A stretch of 64,000 bases of DNA, from the NCBI GenBank assembly GCA_947502645.1, contig CANNAD010000002.1, positions 248,001-312,000 on the forward strand. Direction: 5' to 3'. The stretch's first letter is position 1. Every line of letters begins with the position of its first letter. Made by a program: the position numbers and the translations under genes. Below are positions 27,501 through 35,997 of the stretch, in pieces. The DNA comes from an uncultured Micrococcaceae bacterium. Lineage in GTDB: Bacteria; Actinomycetota; Actinomycetes; Actinomycetales; Micrococcaceae. The notes below the pieces were generated by a model. That model did no database searches and was not told where the DNA came from. It saw only the letters and a program-made list of their open reading frames with translations.

Positions 27501-29474
27501 GTGTCTGCGAAACGAACTGAACGTCTGCTGAGCCTCGTCATGGCTCTGATGTCCTCGCACCGCGGATTTTCAAAGCAGGAGCTGTTTGACGAAATTGAGC
27601 TCTACCGGGGTGTTTCCAGTGAGCAGGCCCGCGAAAAGCTTTTCGACCGGGACAAGGCTGCCTTGCGCGAGCAGGGGATACCGGTGGAGACGCTGCCGGG
27701 TGATGTGCTGTTCGACAACGAGTCCGCTTCTCAGCGTTATCGCATCAATGTTGCGGACTATAGTCTCCCGGAACTGACTTTCTCCGCTTCAGAGCTGGCG
27801 GTGCTGTCACTGGCAGCGCGAATGTGGGAGCAGGCCTCGCTTGGTTCCGCCGCTCAGCGCGCCCTCCGGAAAGTGTCGGTGCGCTCAGGAGATGTGGATG
27901 CCGTCAAGCTGCCGCTTGTCCAGCCACGGCTGAGTACGTCGGATCCACACTTTGACGAGTTGTGGCGCGCTACCTCAGAGCGTCGGCGGGTGCGGTTCAC
28001 CTACGACCCAGCACACTCAGACGTTGCGCAGGTGCGGACCATCCAGCCCTGGGGCATGGGCAGTCGGTTTGGACACTGGTACCTCGTCGGGTTCGATGAA
28101 GCCCGACAGGCCGAACGCTATTTCCGGCTCTCCCGTATCAAGGGGGCGATTAACGTCCTCTCCGGCGACTACAGGGTGCCGGAGGACTTTTCGATCCACC
28201 GTTCACTGGCCCAGCTGGATACTGTTTTTGAGCCGCGCACTGCCACGCTCCAGGTGCTCCGGGGTGCTGGACACGCGATCCGCCTCGAGGGAGAGGTCGT
28301 CAACGGGGAGGGGGCCACGGATACGGTGCTGCTCTCCTTTACCGATCTGGCAGGTATGGCCGCGCGTCTGGCCGGGATGGGCGCAACTGTCAGCGTCGTG
28401 GGGCCGCCGGACCTGAGGGAGGCAGTGGGCGGACGGCTGACCAGAGCCCTTGATCGTGTTCGTGAACCGGTGCCGGACTACACGGTTGCCGAGGCTTCCT
28501 CGGGCATGTCTGGAAGTTCCACATCCTCGTCAGAGGAACACCTTGGTCGTCTCTTGGACCTGATCCCGTACGTTCTTCATCGCCCGGGGGCCGATGTTGC
28601 TGGAACCGCGCAGCACTTTGGGGTTTCTACCGGTCAGCTGGTCAAAGACCTGAACCTTCTCTTTGTGAGCGGCCCGAGGCACTACCCGGAGCATCTTCTC
28701 GACGTGAGTTACGAAGACAACCGGATCTTTATCGACAACGCGGAAAAATTCACGGAACCGGTGCGGCTGGCCAAAGACGAGGCGTATGCGCTGATCGTTG
28801 GCCTGCAGTCCCTGAAGTCTCTACCGGGAGTTCACGAGATGGACGCGGTTGAGTCGGCTCTGCATACGTTGAGCACTGCCGTTGGGGGAACGGGTTACGC
28901 GGAGGGCGTGCTCGGCAGCACGATTGCGGAACAGGGCGTTCAAAGCCGCCTGGATGAGCTCCGCGGCGCCCTGGAGGGCAGAACGCAGGTCCAGTTGAAA
29001 TACCTCGTTCCTGGACGGGATGAGATCACCCAGCGTCTGGTGGATCCGCTGTCCATTTTTTCCCGCGACAATGACTGGTACCTGCGCGCTTGGTGCACCT
29101 CTGCTGACGGGCTTCGCAACTTCCGGCTCGATCGTATTGTTGAGGCGGTCGTCACCAATTACCCCTCCCGAGACCACCCCACGGCCGAACAGGATCCGAG
29201 CACTAGGGCTCTCTTCACCCCGCGGGAGGAAGACGTTGACGTAACGCTGATTCTCGCTGAGCCTGTTGCATGGATTGCTGATCGCTATCAGGCTTCCCAC
29301 AGGGCTGAGCTGCCGGATGGCCGTACCGTGGCTGTTATCCCGGTAGCTGATCCGTCCTGGATTCCTGGATTCGTGGCGTCCCATGGGGGCGACGTGACCG
29401 TTGCCGCTCCGGATGCGCTGCGGCGGCGGGTGGAGGAGTGGATTATGGGCTCTCTTGGCGCGGCGTCGTCGTGA
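27501..29474 (+). CDS. pafBC: Fused PafB-PafC DNA-damage response activator
   Basis: A 657-aa protein with two tandem copies of the winged-helix plus WYL layout, i.e. PafB and PafC as one chain. PafBC activates LexA-independent DNA-damage genes in actinobacteria; natural fusions are known in Arthrobacter. Copy 1: wHTH at about residues 1-75 (RTERLLSLVMALMSSHRGFSKQELFD), WYL core RTIQPWGMGSRFGHWYLVGFDEARQ with RYFRLSRI. Copy 2 starts at about residue 350 (HLGRLLDLIPYVLHRPGADVAGTAQHFGVSTGQLVKDLNLL), with DNDWYLRAWCTSADGLRNFRLDRI. A low-complexity Ser/Glu linker (about 332-348) joins them. GTG start with GGGAGG 11-12 nt upstream. Confidence 0.93.
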   Translation: MSAKRTERLLSLVMALMSSHRGFSKQELFDEIELYRGVSSEQAREKLFDRDKAALREQGIPVETLPGDVLFDNESASQRYRINVADYSLPELTFSASELAVLSLAARMWEQASLGSAAQRALRKVSVRSGDVDAVKLPLVQPRLSTSDPHFDELWRATSERRRVRFTYDPAHSDVAQVRTIQPWGMGSRFGHWYLVGFDEARQAERYFRLSRIKGAINVLSGDYRVPEDFSIHRSLAQLDTVFEPRTATLQVLRGAGHAIRLEGEVVNGEGATDTVLLSFTDLAGMAARLAGMGATVSVVGPPDLREAVGGRLTRALDRVREPVPDYTVAEASSGMSGSSTSSSEEHLGRLLDLIPYVLHRPGADVAGTAQHFGVSTGQLVKDLNLLFVSGPRHYPEHLLDVSYEDNRIFIDNAEKFTEPVRLAKDEAYALIVGLQSLKSLPGVHEMDAVESALHTLSTAVGGTGYAEGVLGSTIAEQGVQSRLDELRGALEGRTQVQLKYLVPGRDEITQRLVDPLSIFSRDNDWYLRAWCTSADGLRNFRLDRIVEAVVTNYPSRDHPTAEQDPSTRALFTPREEDVDVTLILAEPVAWIADRYQASHRAELPDGRTVAVIPVADPSWIPGFVASHGGDVTVAAPDALRRRVEEWIMGSLGAASS

Positions 29475-29485
29475 ACCAGTAGACT
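29455..29485 (+). promoter_or_regulatory. Leaderless promoter of the small membrane protein gene
   Basis: TTGGCG, 19-bp spacer, TAGACT, then 6 nt to the ATG at 29492. It lies inside the 3' end of pafBC. Confidence 0.5.
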
Positions 29486-29491
29486 TGGACT

Positions 29492-29833
29492 ATGCCTTGG
29501 TGGTCGTGGATCGTTATTTGGGTTGCGCTCGTAGCGTTGACCCTGCTGTTTCTGATTTTTTGTGGGTTTCGGCTGTACCGGGGTTTCTCTGCGCTGCTGA
29601 CGGAACTGGGGAAAACAACCTCCATGCTGGATGGGTTAGCTATCCCTGAAACACCATCTGACAGCAAACAACTGGACCTTCCTGACTCTGCCGTTTTCGC
29701 GGATCCATCGGCGATGCGTCTGGCATATCGGGTCGGAAAGGCCGAACGCCGGGAACGTCGGCGCGTGCATCGTGTGGCGCGTCGGATTGATCGTGGCCAA
29801 CCTGTAGCAGTCCGCGACCTGCCTGGTCTGTGA
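29492..29833 (+). CDS. Small single-pass membrane protein of unknown function
   Basis: A 113-aa protein. Residues 3-30 (WWSWIVIWVALVALTLLFLIFCGFRLY) form one membrane helix, followed by a cytoplasmic segment and a strongly basic C-terminus (KAERRERRRVHRVARRIDRGQPV). I recognise no domain. Its position between pafBC and tatA is typical of Micrococcaceae. The topology and basic tail would allow binding of acidic lipids or nucleic acid, but no function is known to me. Confidence 0.75.
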   Translation: MPWWSWIVIWVALVALTLLFLIFCGFRLYRGFSALLTELGKTTSMLDGLAIPETPSDSKQLDLPDSAVFADPSAMRLAYRVGKAERRERRRVHRVARRIDRGQPVAVRDLPGL

Positions 29834-29835
29834 CG

Positions 29836-29841
29836 TAGAGT
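29836..29841 (+). promoter_or_regulatory. Candidate -10 for tatA-tatC
   Basis: TAGAGT about 25 nt before the tatA ATG, leaving a short leader that contains the GAAAGGAA ribosome site. Confidence 0.4.
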
Positions 29842-29866
29842 TTTATCAGTCGAAAGGAACACCCCC

Positions 29867-30163
29867 ATGAGGCTTGAGCCATGGCATTTTTTGATCTTGA
29901 TCGTCATCGCGTTGCTCCTTTTCGGAGCCCCTAAGCTTCCGGGTCTGGCTCGGAGCCTGGGTCAGTCGATGCGCATCTTCAAATCGGAAGTAAAGCAGAT
30001 GAAGGACGACGGGAATTCCGCCCCGAGTTCTGCTGACTCGGACAGCGCGCCCATGGAGGGCCGAGTAGTCGACGATTCCCGAGCTGGCCACTCCGCGCCG
30101 CCTAACCGCGCGGCCCCGGACTCCAGCAGTACGCACAGCAAATCGCCTGACGATACACCGTAG
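29867..30163 (+). CDS. tatA: Twin-arginine translocase subunit TatA
   Basis: A 98-aa pore-forming Tat subunit. One N-terminal membrane helix ([20 protein letters not shown]) with the conserved FGxxKLP hinge is followed by an amphipathic helix ([23 protein letters not shown]) and an unstructured Ser/Asp-rich tail. ATG with GAAAGGAA 8-9 nt upstream. tatC follows after 5 bp; tatB is not in the window, as in many actinobacteria where it is unlinked. Confidence 0.95.
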   Translation: MRLEPWHFLILIVIALLLFGAPKLPGLARSLGQSMRIFKSEVKQMKDDGNSAPSSADSDSAPMEGRVVDDSRAGHSAPPNRAAPDSSSTHSKSPDDTP

Positions 30164-30168
30164 GCACA

Positions 30169-30996
30169 GTGGCTCAGCGCAAGGGGCGCAAATCCAATCC
30201 TGAAGGGCGGATGGCCCTCAAAGAACACCTCAAAGAGCTCCGGAAGCGCCTGTTCAAGTGCGCTCTAGCGGTAGTCATTGGTTCTGTCGCGGGGTTTTTC
30301 CTATACAACCCGGTGATGCAGGAACTCGCTCGGCCGATCGAAGAGATCAACGGCACAAATGGACGCGTAGCCACACTGAATTATGACGGCGTTGCTTCCG
30401 CCTTTGACTTCATGATTCAGATATCGGTCTTCATCGGTCTGGTCATTGCTAGTCCCGTGTGGCTTTATCAGCTGTGGGCTTTCGTCACCCCTGGCCTCAA
30501 AACCAAAGAACGACGTATCGCGTTGTCATTTCTGGCTGTCGCGGTTCCCTTGTTCCTGGCAGGGATCACCCTTGCATGGCTCGTCTTTCCAACCGCGATT
30601 CAGACGCTGACGAGTTTTACCCCGGAGGGGTTCTCCAACATCATCACCGTAACGGTATTCGTGCCGTTCTTCCTCAAACTGGCGTTGGCGTTTGGCATCG
30701 CTTTTCTGCTGCCAGTTGTGCTGTTTGGTCTCAACCTGCTGGGGATCGTCTCAGGACGCCAGATCCTGAAAGGATGGCGGATCACCGTCTTCCTTGTATG
30801 CGTGTTCGCTGCAATGGCAGCGCCAGGGGCCGATGCCATGAGCATGTTCTATCTGGCGGTTCCCTTGCTCGCACTGTTCTTTCTGGCCATCGGGCTGTGC
30901 CTGCTCAATGACAAGCGGCGGGCACGCCGGAGAGCCTCGATGGAGGCCGAGACGGAAGCGACCGCAGATAGGGCATCCCACATCGAAGGTCTGTAG
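30169..30996 (+). CDS. tatC: Sec-independent protein translocase TatC
   Basis: A 275-aa six-helix membrane protein that binds twin-arginine signal peptides. Family signatures: MALKEHLKELRKRLFKCALAVV at the N-terminus, SPVWLYQLWAFVTPGLKTKERR in the second cytoplasmic loop region, and FGLNLLGIVSGRQILKGWRITVFLVCVFAAMAAPGADAMSMFYLAVPLLALFF. GTG start. It forms an operon with tatA. Confidence 0.96.
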   Translation: MAQRKGRKSNPEGRMALKEHLKELRKRLFKCALAVVIGSVAGFFLYNPVMQELARPIEEINGTNGRVATLNYDGVASAFDFMIQISVFIGLVIASPVWLYQLWAFVTPGLKTKERRIALSFLAVAVPLFLAGITLAWLVFPTAIQTLTSFTPEGFSNIITVTVFVPFFLKLALAFGIAFLLPVVLFGLNLLGIVSGRQILKGWRITVFLVCVFAAMAAPGADAMSMFYLAVPLLALFFLAIGLCLLNDKRRARRRASMEAETEATADRASHIEGL

Positions 30997-31044
30997 GGAA
31001 GCTCTGACGCATCCAACATGTCGTTCAGCGAAGGCGGGAGCCTT

Positions 31045-31050
31045 TAGGGT
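31045..31050 (+). promoter_or_regulatory. Leaderless -10 of helY
   Basis: TAGGGT, 6 nt before the ATG at 31057; no ribosome site between. Confidence 0.6.
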
Positions 31051-31056
31051 GGGAAC

Positions 31057-33867
31057 ATGACGTCGCCATCGGAGCGATACGCCGAGGCAAAACAGCGCAA
31101 CGCGTACGCAAAAACAGAGTTATCCCGTTTCGAAGCAACACTGGGTTTTGATCTGGACCCGTTCCAGCGGGAAGCGTGCACCTGTCTTGAATCCAACCGC
31201 GGTGTACTGGTAGCTGCACCAACGGGGGCAGGAAAGACGGCAGTGGGGGAATTCGCCGTCCACCTGGCGCTGCAGCGCGGACTGAAAGCCTTTTACACCA
31301 CCCCCATCAAGGCACTGAGCAACCAGAAGTACCAGGAGCTCTCGGCAGTTCACGGCGCTGACCGGGTGGGTCTGCTGACTGGCGACACGAGCATCAACGC
31401 TGAAGCCGACGTCGTCGTCATGACCACTGAGGTCCTCCGGAATATGTTGTACGCCGGTTCTTCAACCCTGGCGAACCTTGGCTACGTCGTGATGGACGAA
31501 GTCCACTACCTCGCTGATCGTTTCCGCGGCGCGGTGTGGGAAGAAGTCATTATCCATCTTCCCGAAGACGTCCTCCTCGTGTCCCTCAGCGCTACCGTCT
31601 CCAACGCAGAGGAATTCGGCGCTTGGCTCGACACAGTCCGGGGCGACACGGACGTCGTCGTCTCGGAGCACCGACCGGTGCCCCTGTGGCAGCACGTCAT
31701 GGTGGGCCGCGATCTGCTCGAGCTGTTCGCTTCCGATGTACCGTTCGATGAGGCCGTGGGCGAGGGCGACGTCGGGGCAGAGGACCGCTACTCGGTCAAC
31801 CCGGAACTTCTGCGACTCGCACAGTCAGAGTCCCGGTCGAACCAGCGCTCAGGATGGGGAGCTGGCGGCCGCCGACGAGGACGCAGGCCGTCCCGGCCCG
31901 CTCCGCCGGAATCGCGTATACGCCGCGCAACCCGGCCCCAGGTGATCGCCCGGTTGGACCAGGACGGGCTACTGCCTGCCATCACGTTCATTTTCTCCCG
32001 CAACGGATGTGACGGTGCAGTCCGACAGTGCGTTGACTCCGGCATCCGGCTCACCGATGAAGCCGAGCGTCGACGGATCAGCGACATCGTTGACGAGGCT
32101 GGACAGAATATTCCGGAAGAGGACCTGGAAGTCCTTGGTTTCTGGACGTGGCGCGAGGGGCTCATCCGTGGTTACGCCGCGCACCATGCCGGGATGCTTC
32201 CCACGTTCAAGGAAGTAGTCGAGAGGCTCTTCTCACAGGGACTGGTCAAGGCCGTATTCGCCACCGAAACGCTCGCGTTGGGCGTCAACATGCCGGCGCG
32301 GTCGGTGGTGCTCGAGAAACTCGACAAGTTCAACGGGGAATCTCACGTTGACATCACCGCGGGGGAGTACACCCAGCTGACCGGACGGGCAGGCCGCCGG
32401 GGAATCGATGTCGAGGGACACGCCGTCGTACTCTGGCAGCCCGGCACCGACCCCACGGCCGTCGCAGGGCTGGCCTCACGCCGAACCTACCCGCTGAACT
32501 CCAGCTTCCGTCCCACGTACAACATGAGCATCAACCTCGTGGCCCAGTTCGGGCGGGATCGCTCGCGCAGGATTCTGGAATCCTCGTTTGCGCAGTTCCA
32601 GGCAGACCGCTCCGTCGTCGGGCTGGCCCGCCAGGTCAGAAGCAGGGAAGAGTCCCTCGAGGGTTACCGCAAATCCATGACGTGTCATCTCGGCGATTTC
32701 GCCGAGTATGCCGCACTACGCAGGGAACTCTCAGATCTGGAGTCCCGCGCAGCGCGCAATGAATCGCGTTCCCGGCGTTCAGCGACCGCAGAATCGCTCA
32801 TGGACCTCCGCGCCGGAGACATTGTTGAAGTACCCGGAGGGCGCCTGCAGGGGTTCGCAGTGGTGCTCGCCGCCGACAGCAACTCCAAGGATCCCCGTCC
32901 CACAATCCTGACCGAAGACAAGCAGATTCGTCGCCTGGGAACGCGGGAGATTGATGAGCCGCTGACTCCCTATTCCACGGTGCGCATACCCAAACACTTC
33001 AACCAGAACTCTCCAAAGGAGCGCAGGGACCTTTCGTCGTCGGTCCGGAACGCACTGCGGGAGCGCCGCCCCGCGCGTACCAGGGAAAACGTCATGGTGC
33101 GCAGGGGGAACGACCAGCAGGAAAAGGCCATCATCGAGCTTCGCCGAAAGCTGCGTGCCCACCCCTGTCATGGATGCAGCGACCGGGAGAGCCATGCGCG
33201 CTGGGCCGAACGCTGGTGGAAGCTGCGCCGTGAGACGAACCAGCTCAGCGCGCAGATACAGGGCCGGACCAATACGATTGTGAAGACCTTCGACCGCGTC
33301 TGTCAGGTGCTGCTGCACTATGACTACATGACCTCGTCCGAGTCCGGTCTTGGGATCACGGAATCGGGCAGCCGGCTACGACGCATCTACGGAGAAAAGG
33401 ATCTTTTGGTCGCGCTTTCTCTGGAGCACGGCGCGTGGGACGGACTCGACGCTGCCGAAGTAGCATCGCTGGCGACGGTACTCGTCTATCAGGCGAAGCG
33501 TGAGGAGCGGGGTATGCGTCCAGCTATGCCGCGCCCGGCCATGGAACCATCCGTGGACATCATTATCCGGCAATGGTCGCAGCTGACAGATCTGGAAGTC
33601 GCACACCGGCTTTCTGAGACTGGGGAACCCGAACTCGGTCTGGTCTGGCCGATGTACAAGTGGGCGAGGGGAAGTTCTCTGCAGCAAGCGCTGAAGGGAA
33701 CGGAACTGGCAGCTGGAGACTTCGTCCGCTGGGCCAAGCAGGTGATTGATCTGCTGGATCAGATTGCCCAGGTCCCTGGCTTACCTGCCGGTGTACACAT
33801 GGCGTGCCTGGGGGCTGTCACTAGTATCCGGCGCGGCGTCGTCGCCTACTCAAACGTTTCCGAATAA
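31057..33867 (+). CDS. helY: Ski2/Mtr4-like DEAD/DEAH-box RNA helicase
   Basis: A 936-aa helicase resembling mycobacterial HelY and, in domain order, eukaryotic Ski2/Mtr4. Motif I is AAPTGAGKTAVGEFA, II is MDEVHYLAD (DEVH), III is SLSATVSN; the second RecA domain has YAAHHAGMLPTFKEVVERLF, VFATETLALGVNMPA and QLTGRAGRRGID (motif VI). A basic, low-complexity insert (about residues 263-290, GGRRRGRRPSRPAPPESR) sits between the RecA domains. A helical bundle with a DSHCT-like C-terminus follows. It lies downstream of tatC, as in mycobacteria, but its own leaderless promoter suggests independent expression. Likely RNA turnover; not tested. Confidence 0.92.
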   Translation: MTSPSERYAEAKQRNAYAKTELSRFEATLGFDLDPFQREACTCLESNRGVLVAAPTGAGKTAVGEFAVHLALQRGLKAFYTTPIKALSNQKYQELSAVHGADRVGLLTGDTSINAEADVVVMTTEVLRNMLYAGSSTLANLGYVVMDEVHYLADRFRGAVWEEVIIHLPEDVLLVSLSATVSNAEEFGAWLDTVRGDTDVVVSEHRPVPLWQHVMVGRDLLELFASDVPFDEAVGEGDVGAEDRYSVNPELLRLAQSESRSNQRSGWGAGGRRRGRRPSRPAPPESRIRRATRPQVIARLDQDGLLPAITFIFSRNGCDGAVRQCVDSGIRLTDEAERRRISDIVDEAGQNIPEEDLEVLGFWTWREGLIRGYAAHHAGMLPTFKEVVERLFSQGLVKAVFATETLALGVNMPARSVVLEKLDKFNGESHVDITAGEYTQLTGRAGRRGIDVEGHAVVLWQPGTDPTAVAGLASRRTYPLNSSFRPTYNMSINLVAQFGRDRSRRILESSFAQFQADRSVVGLARQVRSREESLEGYRKSMTCHLGDFAEYAALRRELSDLESRAARNESRSRRSATAESLMDLRAGDIVEVPGGRLQGFAVVLAADSNSKDPRPTILTEDKQIRRLGTREIDEPLTPYSTVRIPKHFNQNSPKERRDLSSSVRNALRERRPARTRENVMVRRGNDQQEKAIIELRRKLRAHPCHGCSDRESHARWAERWWKLRRETNQLSAQIQGRTNTIVKTFDRVCQVLLHYDYMTSSESGLGITESGSRLRRIYGEKDLLVALSLEHGAWDGLDAAEVASLATVLVYQAKREERGMRPAMPRPAMEPSVDIIIRQWSQLTDLEVAHRLSETGEPELGLVWPMYKWARGSSLQQALKGTELAAGDFVRWAKQVIDLLDQIAQVPGLPAGVHMACLGAVTSIRRGVVAYSNVSE

Positions 33868-33902
33868 CCTTTATTTTCATTATCTTTTGTAGGAGTTGAT
33901 CT

Positions 33903-35555
33903 GTGGTGCCCGCTCACTCTGGTGGTAAGGCCAAGTCCACGCCCATTCTGTACCGCAACGGCTCTGTGTACAGTGCCGCCGATCCCTTTGCGACGGCAAT
34001 GCTCGTCGACGGAGACACGGTTGCCTGGGTTGGCTCCGAGTACGCCGCAACATCGATTGCGGACAGCTCGATGGAGGTCATTGATCTCGACGGGGCGCTC
34101 ATCACACCAGGATTTGTGGACTCCCACGTGCATCTCACGGAGACCGGGATTGCCCTGTCGTCAGTTGCTCTCGCCGACGTAAGGTCACTCGCTGAGCTTC
34201 TGGAGACCGTTGAGCGCGTTGCAGGCGCAACCACCGGCATGATCATTGGTTTTGGCTGGGATGAGTCCTCATGGCCGGAACGCAGGTACCCGAGTGCTGC
34301 CGAGCTCGATGCAGCCTCCGGACATCGGGCGGTCTATCTGGTGCGGGCTGACCTTCATTCCGCTGTCGTCTCGGGGACTTTTGCTGCGTCATTGCGGCTT
34401 CAGGATGAGGATGGCTGGGACGACGGATTCGTTGTCCGCGAAGCGCACGAGGTGGCTCGCCGTGCTTCTCGCGACCTGACCATGGACCAGAGAAGTACCT
34501 TCCAGGACGCCGCCTTTGCTCACGCGGCCTCGCGGGGCATTGTCGCGGTCGCTGAAATGGCCGCGCCGCACATTTCCCCGGTTGAGGACCTTCGGCTCGC
34601 GATCGGCCTGGACGGCGGTCACGACCCGCTTCGGCGCCCTGAAGTGCTGCCGTACTGGGGCCAGGTTGTTTCATCACGTGAAGAGGCGCTGGAGGTTGCA
34701 GCTCAATTCGACGGGCGCCTGCTGGGGTTGGCGGGGGATCTCAACGTGGATGGATCCATCGGCTCCCACTCCGCAGCCCTGCGCGAAGGGTACAGCGACG
34801 CCGTCGGATCAATGGGTACCCTCTTCCTGGATGCCGCGCAGGTGTCCGATCACCTGGCCGCGGCGACCTCAGCTGGGCTGCAGGCCGGTTTCCACGTCAT
34901 TGGAGATCGAGGTCTGGATACTGTGATCGCGGGACTGCAGCTCGCTGAGGAGCGGGTGGGGCTGGACAAGCTCCAGACTGCGGGGCACAGGCTGGAGCAT
35001 GTGGAGATGACGGACGACCACGCCGTGGCGGCTCTTCTGCGATATGGGATCACCTGCAGTATGCAGCCTGGATTTGATCAGGCCTGGGGCCAGCCCGAGG
35101 GGATGTACAGCCAGCGTCTCGGAGAACGGGCCGACGGCATGAACCGGATCGGAACACTCATCGCGGCGGGCGTTCCCGTGACGTTGGGGTCGGATTCACC
35201 CGTGGTGCCGATGGACCCCTGGGCGGCCGTCAGAGGCTGCATACAGCTGGGCCGTGAGCAGGAGCGTATTTCCGCGCGCGCAGGCTTTATCGCCCATACA
35301 CGCGCCGGATGGCGGGCCGCCAGAGCAGCCGATCCCATGCTCGGCCAGCTTGCTCCCGGCACTCCTGCCTCCTATGCGGTGTGGCAGGTTGATGAGCTCA
35401 TGGTCCAGACGCCGGATAACCGTGTTCAGTCCTGGAGCACGGACCCGCGTGCCGGTACACCTCTGCTTCCAGCACTGGATTCGGGAGTTGATCCAGTCTG
35501 CCTTCGAACAGTGCATCGGGGCACCGAACTGTACAACGCGCCGTCGTTCGGGTGA
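33903..35555 (+). CDS. YtcJ-like amidohydrolase
   Basis: A 550-aa metal-dependent hydrolase of the amidohydrolase superfamily, subfamily 3. The HxH metal motif is in GFVDSHVHLTE; further ligands are in FHVIGDRGLD, HRLEHVEM and LGSDSPVVPMDP. The N-terminal beta sandwich (YRNGSVYSAADPFATAMLVDGDTVAWVG) and its C-terminal completion (GTPASYAVWQVDEL) are clear. Substrate unknown. GTG start with TAGGAG 7 nt upstream; the short AT-rich gap after helY contains a TATCTT that could be a separate -10 (33881-33886). Confidence 0.88.
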   Translation: MVPAHSGGKAKSTPILYRNGSVYSAADPFATAMLVDGDTVAWVGSEYAATSIADSSMEVIDLDGALITPGFVDSHVHLTETGIALSSVALADVRSLAELLETVERVAGATTGMIIGFGWDESSWPERRYPSAAELDAASGHRAVYLVRADLHSAVVSGTFAASLRLQDEDGWDDGFVVREAHEVARRASRDLTMDQRSTFQDAAFAHAASRGIVAVAEMAAPHISPVEDLRLAIGLDGGHDPLRRPEVLPYWGQVVSSREEALEVAAQFDGRLLGLAGDLNVDGSIGSHSAALREGYSDAVGSMGTLFLDAAQVSDHLAAATSAGLQAGFHVIGDRGLDTVIAGLQLAEERVGLDKLQTAGHRLEHVEMTDDHAVAALLRYGITCSMQPGFDQAWGQPEGMYSQRLGERADGMNRIGTLIAAGVPVTLGSDSPVVPMDPWAAVRGCIQLGREQERISARAGFIAHTRAGWRAARAADPMLGQLAPGTPASYAVWQVDELMVQTPDNRVQSWSTDPRAGTPLLPALDSGVDPVCLRTVHRGTELYNAPSFG

Positions 35556-35564
35556 TGTGTTCAA

Positions 35565-35596
35565 ACGGCTTAAATCTTCGGAAACTTTAAAGCCGT
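35565..35596 (+). terminator. Candidate terminator of the amidohydrolase gene
   Basis: Stem ACGGCTTAAA / TTTAAAGCCGT (10 bp with one bulged A), positioned 10 bp after the stop. No T-run follows, so termination is only probable. Confidence 0.4.
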
Positions 35597-35609
35597 AACG
35601 TCTCACGCG

Positions 35610-35645
35610 TCTGACGTGCATCGATGAGCAAAGGTGCACGTCAGA
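35610..35645. repeat. Long perfect inverted repeat upstream of the RNA candidate
   Basis: Arms TCTGACGTGCA (35610-35620) and TGCACGTCAGA (35635-35645), 11 bp perfect, 14-nt loop. It ends 6 bp before a TTGACA box, so it could be an operator or a factor-independent stop for upstream transcription. Confidence 0.55.
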
Positions 35646-35651
35646 GGCGGA

Positions 35652-35679
35652 TTGACACAGGGGAGGGGATCAGTAGGCT
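35652..35679 (+). promoter_or_regulatory. Strong promoter in the gene-free region before ppm
   Basis: TTGACA, 16-bp spacer, TAGGCT: the only perfect -35 paired with a TANNNT -10 that I found. Initiation would be near 35685-35687, more than 300 nt before any convincing start codon. Confidence 0.6.
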
Positions 35680-35684
35680 GGAGA

Positions 35685-35895
35685 ACCTACAGGTTGCAAG
35701 CCCTGACCACCGTTTCTGTGAGCGTCTCGGTAAGGGCGAACGTTTCCTGACCGGGATTCGTCCTCGTCCGCCATCGGGGTAGTCCGGTGGACATCGACCC
35801 GGTACTGCAATCGGGTGGGTTGGCGCGTCATTAGAAAACAGGTTCGGTCTGCTGGCCGTTTCTGGTCCGAAGGCGCGCGAACCCGCCCGCCACAG
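35685..35895 (+). ncRNA. Structured non-coding RNA or long 5' leader of ppm (unidentified)
   Basis: The region 35556-35997 holds no credible coding sequence. From the promoter onward the DNA can form successive hairpins: 35699-35737 (GCCCT/AGGGC with ACCG/CGGT above), 35766-35791 (GTCCGCC/GGTGGAC with one G-U), a small ACCCG/CGGGT stem, and a 16-bp helix of 35812-35827 with 35874-35889 (one U-G, one G-G) capped by TTCGG/CCGAA and GGCC/GGTC stems. I could not match it to RNase P, tmRNA, SRP RNA, 6S-like Ms1 or a riboswitch I know. It could be a free RNA or a cis-acting leader; boundaries are approximate. Confidence 0.4.
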
Positions 35896-35927
35896 CAGTT
35901 TTCTGCTCCCGGTGAGTGAGCCTGACC

Positions 35928-35933
35928 TATACT
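35928..35933 (+). promoter_or_regulatory. Candidate -10 for ppm
   Basis: TATACT about 64 nt before the GTG at 35998, without a good -35. If real, ppm need not depend on the promoter at 35652. Confidence 0.4.
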
Positions 35934-35997
35934 GGAATACTGGTTGCGGCGCCATGTAGCGCTCCAGTAGCCTCGAACCATCTAGGAAGGTATCTGA

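Noticed and set aside
35610-35645. Intrinsic terminator for the amidohydrolase gene
   Set aside because: The hairpin has no T-run, a 14-nt loop, and sits directly before a strong -35; I list it as a repeat instead.
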